A stretch of 64,000 nt of DNA, from NCBI RefSeq assembly GCF_900129425.1, contig NZ_LT670817.1, positions 8,088,001 to 8,152,000 of the forward strand. Reading direction: 5' to 3'. The DNA is from Bradyrhizobium erythrophlei. GTDB taxonomy: Bacteria; Pseudomonadota; Alphaproteobacteria; Rhizobiales; Xanthobacteraceae. The position numbers and the translations under genes were made by a program. This document shows positions 60,814-64,000 of this stretch, in pieces; the stretch's first letter is position 1; each line of letters opens with the position of its first letter. Below the pieces are notes generated by a model. That model saw only the letters and a list, made by a program, of their open reading frames with translations, had not been told where the DNA came from and did no database searches.

Positions 60814-61818
60814 TTACTTGACGTGCGGCATCACTTCTTCGGCGAAATACTGCACCTGTTCGTTGTATTCCTGCAGCGAATTGACGGCGACCACCATCGC
60901 CGCGCAATGATCGACGCCCATGGCGCGCAGCGTCTGGATCTTCTCGATCACCGACGCCGGCGATCCCACCAGGTTCGCCGTAACCTGGTGCTTCGGATCG
61001 CGGCCGGTATAGGCCAGCGAGACGCGGTGATGCACGAGGCCACTCTGCATATAGGTCTTTTCGGCTTGCTCGTCGGTCTTGCCGAGCAGCAGCGAAAACT
61101 GCGGCGCGATCTCGATCGAGCCCGGATCACGGCCAAGCTCGGCGGCGCGGCCCTTGAGCTGCTTGATGCGCTCATCGATCTCGTTGAACGGACGCCAGCC
61201 CGGCAACCAGCCCTGCCCGACCTGCGCGGCGCGTTCGATCGACGCCAGGTTGTGGCCGCCGATATAGAGCGGGAACGGATTCTGCACCGCCTTGGGAAAC
61301 AGCTCGACATTGGAGAACGAGTAATAGGGTCCCTTATGGGTCGACACCTTGTCGGTCAGCAGGGTGTGCAATGCCTTTAGGCCTTCGTCCATCATGTCGC
61401 CGCGGCGAAAGGTCTTGGCCTTGTCGCCGGCCCAGGCCTCGAATTCCTCGCGATAGGCACCGAGTCCGACACCCATCATGAAGCGGCCGCCGGACAACTG
61501 GTCGATGGTCGTGATCTGCTTGGCAAGATAGACCGGCTCGCGCATCGGCAGCACCAGCAGCGCGGTACCGACGCGCAACGTCGTGGTGGCCTGTGCGATC
61601 ATCGCCAGCGTAATCAGCGGCTCGTAGAAATTCGGCGGCGAATTCGGAAACAGCTGGCGGACATAGTTCTGCGTGGTCATGTGGTCGTTGCCCCACACCG
61701 AATCATAGCCGAGCTTCTCGCAGAGCACCGCGGTCTTGACGAGGTCCTGCGGCGCGCAGAACGGGATCGGGTAGGCGAGGCCTTCATAGCCGGTCGACAA
61801 ACATACCGAAAACTTCAT
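60814..61818 (-). CDS. LLM-class F420-dependent oxidoreductase
   Basis: 334-residue TIM-barrel enzyme. KFSVCLSTGYEGLAYPIPFCAPQDLVKTAVLCEKLGYDSVWGNDH, TTLRVGTALLVLPMREPVYLAKQITTIDQLSGGRFMMGVGLGAYREEFEAW, and the FPLYIGGHNLASIERAAQVGQGW cofactor/phosphate segment are characteristic. It is distinct from the LLM enzyme at 50621, so the system has at least two. Between M24 and npdG genes. Substrate unknown; reduction of a C=C, C=N or nitro group or an oxidation are possible. Confidence 0.88.
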   Translation of the reverse strand: MKFSVCLSTGYEGLAYPIPFCAPQDLVKTAVLCEKLGYDSVWGNDHMTTQNYVRQLFPNSPPNFYEPLITLAMIAQATTTLRVGTALLVLPMREPVYLAKQITTIDQLSGGRFMMGVGLGAYREEFEAWAGDKAKTFRRGDMMDEGLKALHTLLTDKVSTHKGPYYSFSNVELFPKAVQNPFPLYIGGHNLASIERAAQVGQGWLPGWRPFNEIDERIKQLKGRAAELGRDPGSIEIAPQFSLLLGKTDEQAEKTYMQSGLVHHRVSLAYTGRDPKHQVTANLVGSPASVIEKIQTLRAMGVDHCAAMVVAVNSLQEYNEQVQYFAEEVMPHVK

Positions 61819-61881
61819 GACGTTTCCTTGGTTTCTATCAGGGCCGCCCCGCCGCGGTCGATCAGCGGGCTCGCATCCGCG

Positions 61882-63069
61882 TCACGCGAGCACCCGCAAT
61901 TTGCCGTCCCGGGCCATCAGCGATTCGGCGCCGTCCCCGGTGACCAGCATCATGTCCTCGACCTGCAGACCGGCGAAACCGAGTTCGTAATATGGCGTCT
62001 CGACGCAGATCACCATGTTCGCCTCGAACACATCGCTGGAGTCGCCGGCGATGTTCGGCGGATCATAGCCTTCGATGCCGATGCCGTGGCCGACATGGCT
62101 GCGGTTGTAATGCGGGATGCCTTCCTTCTGAACGGTGTCGACGACCTGCCGGAACAATTCGGAGATCTTCAGGCCGGGCTTGAGAATCTCGTAGGCGCGC
62201 TGCACGCCCTTGTAGAGCGCATCGTGATACAACCGCAATTTTGACGAGGGCTCGCCCATGACAGCGATCCGCGAAATATCCGAGCGGTAGTATTGGTAGC
62301 GGCAGCCGACATCGAAACGGATCACATCGCCCATTTTCAAGGCCTGGCTGGACGGCTGCACGTTGCTCATGGCGCTGCGGTCGCCGAAGCCGATGCAGCC
62401 AGTGACCGGAACGCCGTCGAGCATCGTGGTGCGGCTGTGAAAAACCCGCGCCATCTCGATTTCGGTGATGCCGACCGCAGCGGCGCCCAGCGCCGCCTCG
62501 ATCGACTGCTCCGAAATGCTGGCGGCGCGGCGCAACCGGACGATCTCATCCGGCGTCTTGATGGCGCGGACATTTTCCATCAGCGCAAATGCCCGCACGA
62601 AGGTAGCGTCCGGAAAAGCTGCGACAAGCTGCTCCATGCATTGCGGCGTGATACCGATCTCATCGATTCCGATCCGTGCCTTGGTGAGGCCGCGCTGATT
62701 AATCGCGGCGGCCAGCGCCGCAACCGGGCCGGGATACGCCTCGCTGGAGAACAGCGCGATATGGCGCGCGTCGGCGGCGCTGAGCGCCGCGGTCGAGTCG
62801 ACGTCGGTCTTGAAATAGGAATAACGGCGGACGTCCGCGCTGATATCTTGATCGGCGACCAGATCCAGCAGCGACGTGTTGGTCACGACCGCCGTCTCAC
62901 CGAGGCCCTTGCGGGGCCGCAGCACATAGGCCTGCGGCCCGCGGCGAACCCACTGCGACATCGCCCAGTAGCCGCTCAGGTAGAGCACGTTTTCCGGGGA
63001 GGTGCCGATCACCGCGTCCAGCGACGCCTTCGCCAGGAACTCGTCGAGCCTCGCTTCGTTCAACAGCAT
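61882..63069 (-). CDS. M24-family creatinase/Xaa-Pro aminopeptidase-like hydrolase
   Basis: 395 residues from ATG 63069; the longer frame would run through the operator. An N-terminal creatinase-like domain at about 10-145 precedes the pita-bread domain. All five metal ligands are visible: the two Asp in IRFDVGCRYQYYRSDIS, His in SHVGHGIGIEG, Glu in ICVETPYYE and Glu in LQVEDMML. A metallo-hydrolase active on a C-N bond (peptide, creatine-like or guanidino) is predicted. It opens the M24-LLM-npdG-cofC unit and carries operator copy 2 upstream. Confidence 0.88.
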   Translation of the reverse strand: MLLNEARLDEFLAKASLDAVIGTSPENVLYLSGYWAMSQWVRRGPQAYVLRPRKGLGETAVVTNTSLLDLVADQDISADVRRYSYFKTDVDSTAALSAADARHIALFSSEAYPGPVAALAAAINQRGLTKARIGIDEIGITPQCMEQLVAAFPDATFVRAFALMENVRAIKTPDEIVRLRRAASISEQSIEAALGAAAVGITEIEMARVFHSRTTMLDGVPVTGCIGFGDRSAMSNVQPSSQALKMGDVIRFDVGCRYQYYRSDISRIAVMGEPSSKLRLYHDALYKGVQRAYEILKPGLKISELFRQVVDTVQKEGIPHYNRSHVGHGIGIEGYDPPNIAGDSSDVFEANMVICVETPYYELGFAGLQVEDMMLVTGDGAESLMARDGKLRVLA

Positions 63070-63086
63070 GTCTTGGGGCCTGTGCA

Positions 63087-63107
63087 AATATCGGTACAGT
63101 GTTTCAA
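63087..63107. promoter_or_regulatory. Putative regulon operator, copy 2 (GGTACAGTGTTTC core)
   Basis: Core GGTACAGTGTTTC (63093-63105) lies 24-36 bases before the M24 ATG. It sits in the 118-base gap after cofD, so the M24 unit should have its own promoter here. It matches copy 1 (58143-58163) at 18 of 21 positions. Confidence 0.6.
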
Positions 63108-63187
63108 TTACTGTCGCAACTTCCGGCGTGCGAGTCAACGCCGCTTGATGCAGCGGCACGTCGTTCAGCCGGAATGCGGACCGCGCA

Positions 63188-64000
63188 TCAGTGCCTGGAC
63201 AGCCGTTCGGCGAAGGCAAGCGACTCTCGCGCCAGCGCGACGCGCGACGGCAGGTCGGTCATCAGCGTCGGCGCGGCGTGCACGCGGGCCGCGATGCCCT
63301 CGACGTCGGCGGCGTCGCCGCTGTCGATCAGCAGGCCATCGAGCAGGCCGGCATAGTGTTTCGCAATCGAGGCGGAGGTGGTCTCGATCTTCAATTCATT
63401 CATGATCTTTGCAGTCGGCCCCTTGACGGCGCGGCCTCCGATGATCGGAGAAACTGCCACAACGGGGGCTCCGCTGCGGGTCATGGCATCGCGAAGACCC
63501 GCGACCGCCAGAATCGGATCGATGCTGAGATAGGGATTCGACGGGCAGATGATGATGGCGCCCAGTTGAGGTGATGACAGCGCCGCGCTCACCGACGGGT
63601 TCAACCGCGCAGTGTCGGCGCCCTCGAACGAAATACCCTTCACGACCGGTTCGCAGCGGCGCTCGACAAAATAGCGCTGGAAATCCAGCACGCCGGCGTC
63701 GGTCGCGACCTTGGTACGCAGCTTGTCGTCGGTGACCGGCAGCAGGCGGGGCGCAATTCCCAGCGTGCTGGCGATGCCTGCGATGACCTCGGTCAGGGTC
63801 TCGCCGGCGGCGAGACGCTGCGTCCGCTCGACATGAAGTGCGAGATCGCGGTCGCCGAGCGCGAACCAGCATTCGCCGCCGAGCTGTTTGGTCGCCGCCA
63901 TGAAATTCCAGGTCTCATCGGCGCGGCCCCAGCCGCGAACCTCGTCGCTCAGCCCGCCCAGCGTATAGATCACGGTATCGAGGTCGGGGCAGATCCGCAG
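63188..64000 (-). CDS. cofD: CofD, phospholactate/phosphoglycerate transferase of F420 synthesis, 5' end cut by window
   Basis: 270 visible residues, open to the right edge (reading LRICPDLDTVIYTLGGL onward). They cover most of the family's 310-330. Landmarks: WFALGDRDLALHVERTQRLAAGETLTEVIAGIA, LLPVTDDKLRTKV, FQRYFVERRCEPVVKGISFEGAD, IIICPSNPYLSIDPILAV and SPIIGGRAVKGPTAKIM. CofD joins the phosphoacyl group from the CofC product to Fo, giving F420-0. The gene precedes the M24 unit in the same direction. Confidence 0.93.
   Translation of the reverse strand: MRICPDLDTVIYTLGGLSDEVRGWGRADETWNFMAATKQLGGECWFALGDRDLALHVERTQRLAAGETLTEVIAGIASTLGIAPRLLPVTDDKLRTKVATDAGVLDFQRYFVERRCEPVVKGISFEGADTARLNPSVSAALSSPQLGAIIICPSNPYLSIDPILAVAGLRDAMTRSGAPVVAVSPIIGGRAVKGPTAKIMNELKIETTSASIAKHYAGLLDGLLIDSGDAADVEGIAARVHAAPTLMTDLPSRVALARESLAFAERLSRH

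Overview
This window comes from a high-GC alphaproteobacterium, most likely Bradyrhizobium or a close relative in the Nitrobacteraceae. The basis is gene style, the AADLxxxYKAP-type outer-membrane barrel protein, dense palindromic intergenic repeats, and many paralogous ABC, FAD and LLM catabolic genes. I ran no similarity search; every family call comes from reading motifs. I saw no rRNA, tRNA, CRISPR array, phage or insertion sequence. The window looks chromosomal and metabolic/accessory.

Layout. 0-6 kb: a cut-off SDF dicarboxylate symporter, a zinc-free NADPH oxidoreductase, a CSS-EAL c-di-GMP phosphodiesterase, a broken RND adaptor gene joined out of frame to the tail of a CHRD-domain gene, and a triple Cys-rich-repeat exported protein. 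6-12.4 kb: an aromatic acid cluster converging on gentisate (FAD hydroxylase + benzoate-CoA-ligase-like enzyme; 3-hydroxybenzoate 6-hydroxylase, MarR regulator, maleylpyruvate isomerase; divergent gentisate 1,2-dioxygenase). 12.6-17 kb: an SsuABC/TauABC-like importer with an FAD oxidoreductase, interrupted by palindromic repeats. 17.2-25 kb: a GntR-linked catabolic region. A leftward operon encodes a haem-oxygenase-like diiron protein (HDO fold), two [2Fe-2S] ferredoxins and a small unknown protein. A rightward set encodes a transporter, an aldehyde dehydrogenase, a GlcG/HbpS-like protein and a ketopantoate-reductase-like enzyme. Two TGTATACA sites lie between them. 25-28 kb: enoyl-CoA hydratase, small dimeric alpha-beta protein, GST, SRPBCC protein and ArsR regulator.

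28-38.6 kb is a signalling block: a PilZ protein, a NPPY methyltransferase, a REC-GGDEF-EAL protein, two divergent paralogous membrane histidine kinases, a single-domain response regulator, an alpha-oxoamine synthase (CqsA/LqsA/KBL/SPT superfamily) and a SerA-type dehydrogenase. The order suggests a small-molecule signal system feeding c-di-GMP, which is a hypothesis. 39-50.6 kb is mainly surface or exported: a Pro/Gln/Arg-rich LTXXQ-like protein, a 1946-residue DUF4347 repeat adhesin, an outer-membrane barrel, a small hypothetical protein and an SDR.

50.6-64 kb is a cofactor-F420-linked catabolic region. A seven-gene leftward operon encodes ABC ATPase, permease, the three subunits of a molybdenum hydroxylase, a periplasmic binding protein and an LLM oxidoreductase, with a divergent IclR regulator. 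Next to it lie CofC, an F420-NADP reductase, a second LLM enzyme, an M24 creatinase/aminopeptidase-like hydrolase and CofD (cut by the window edge). An almost identical 21-base motif with a GGTACA-N-TGTT core precedes both the ABC ATPase and the M24 gene, tying the two units into one probable regulon. This F420/Mo-hydroxylase regulon, the HDO-ferredoxin operon and the oxoamine-synthase/kinase block are the three best candidates for undescribed systems here.
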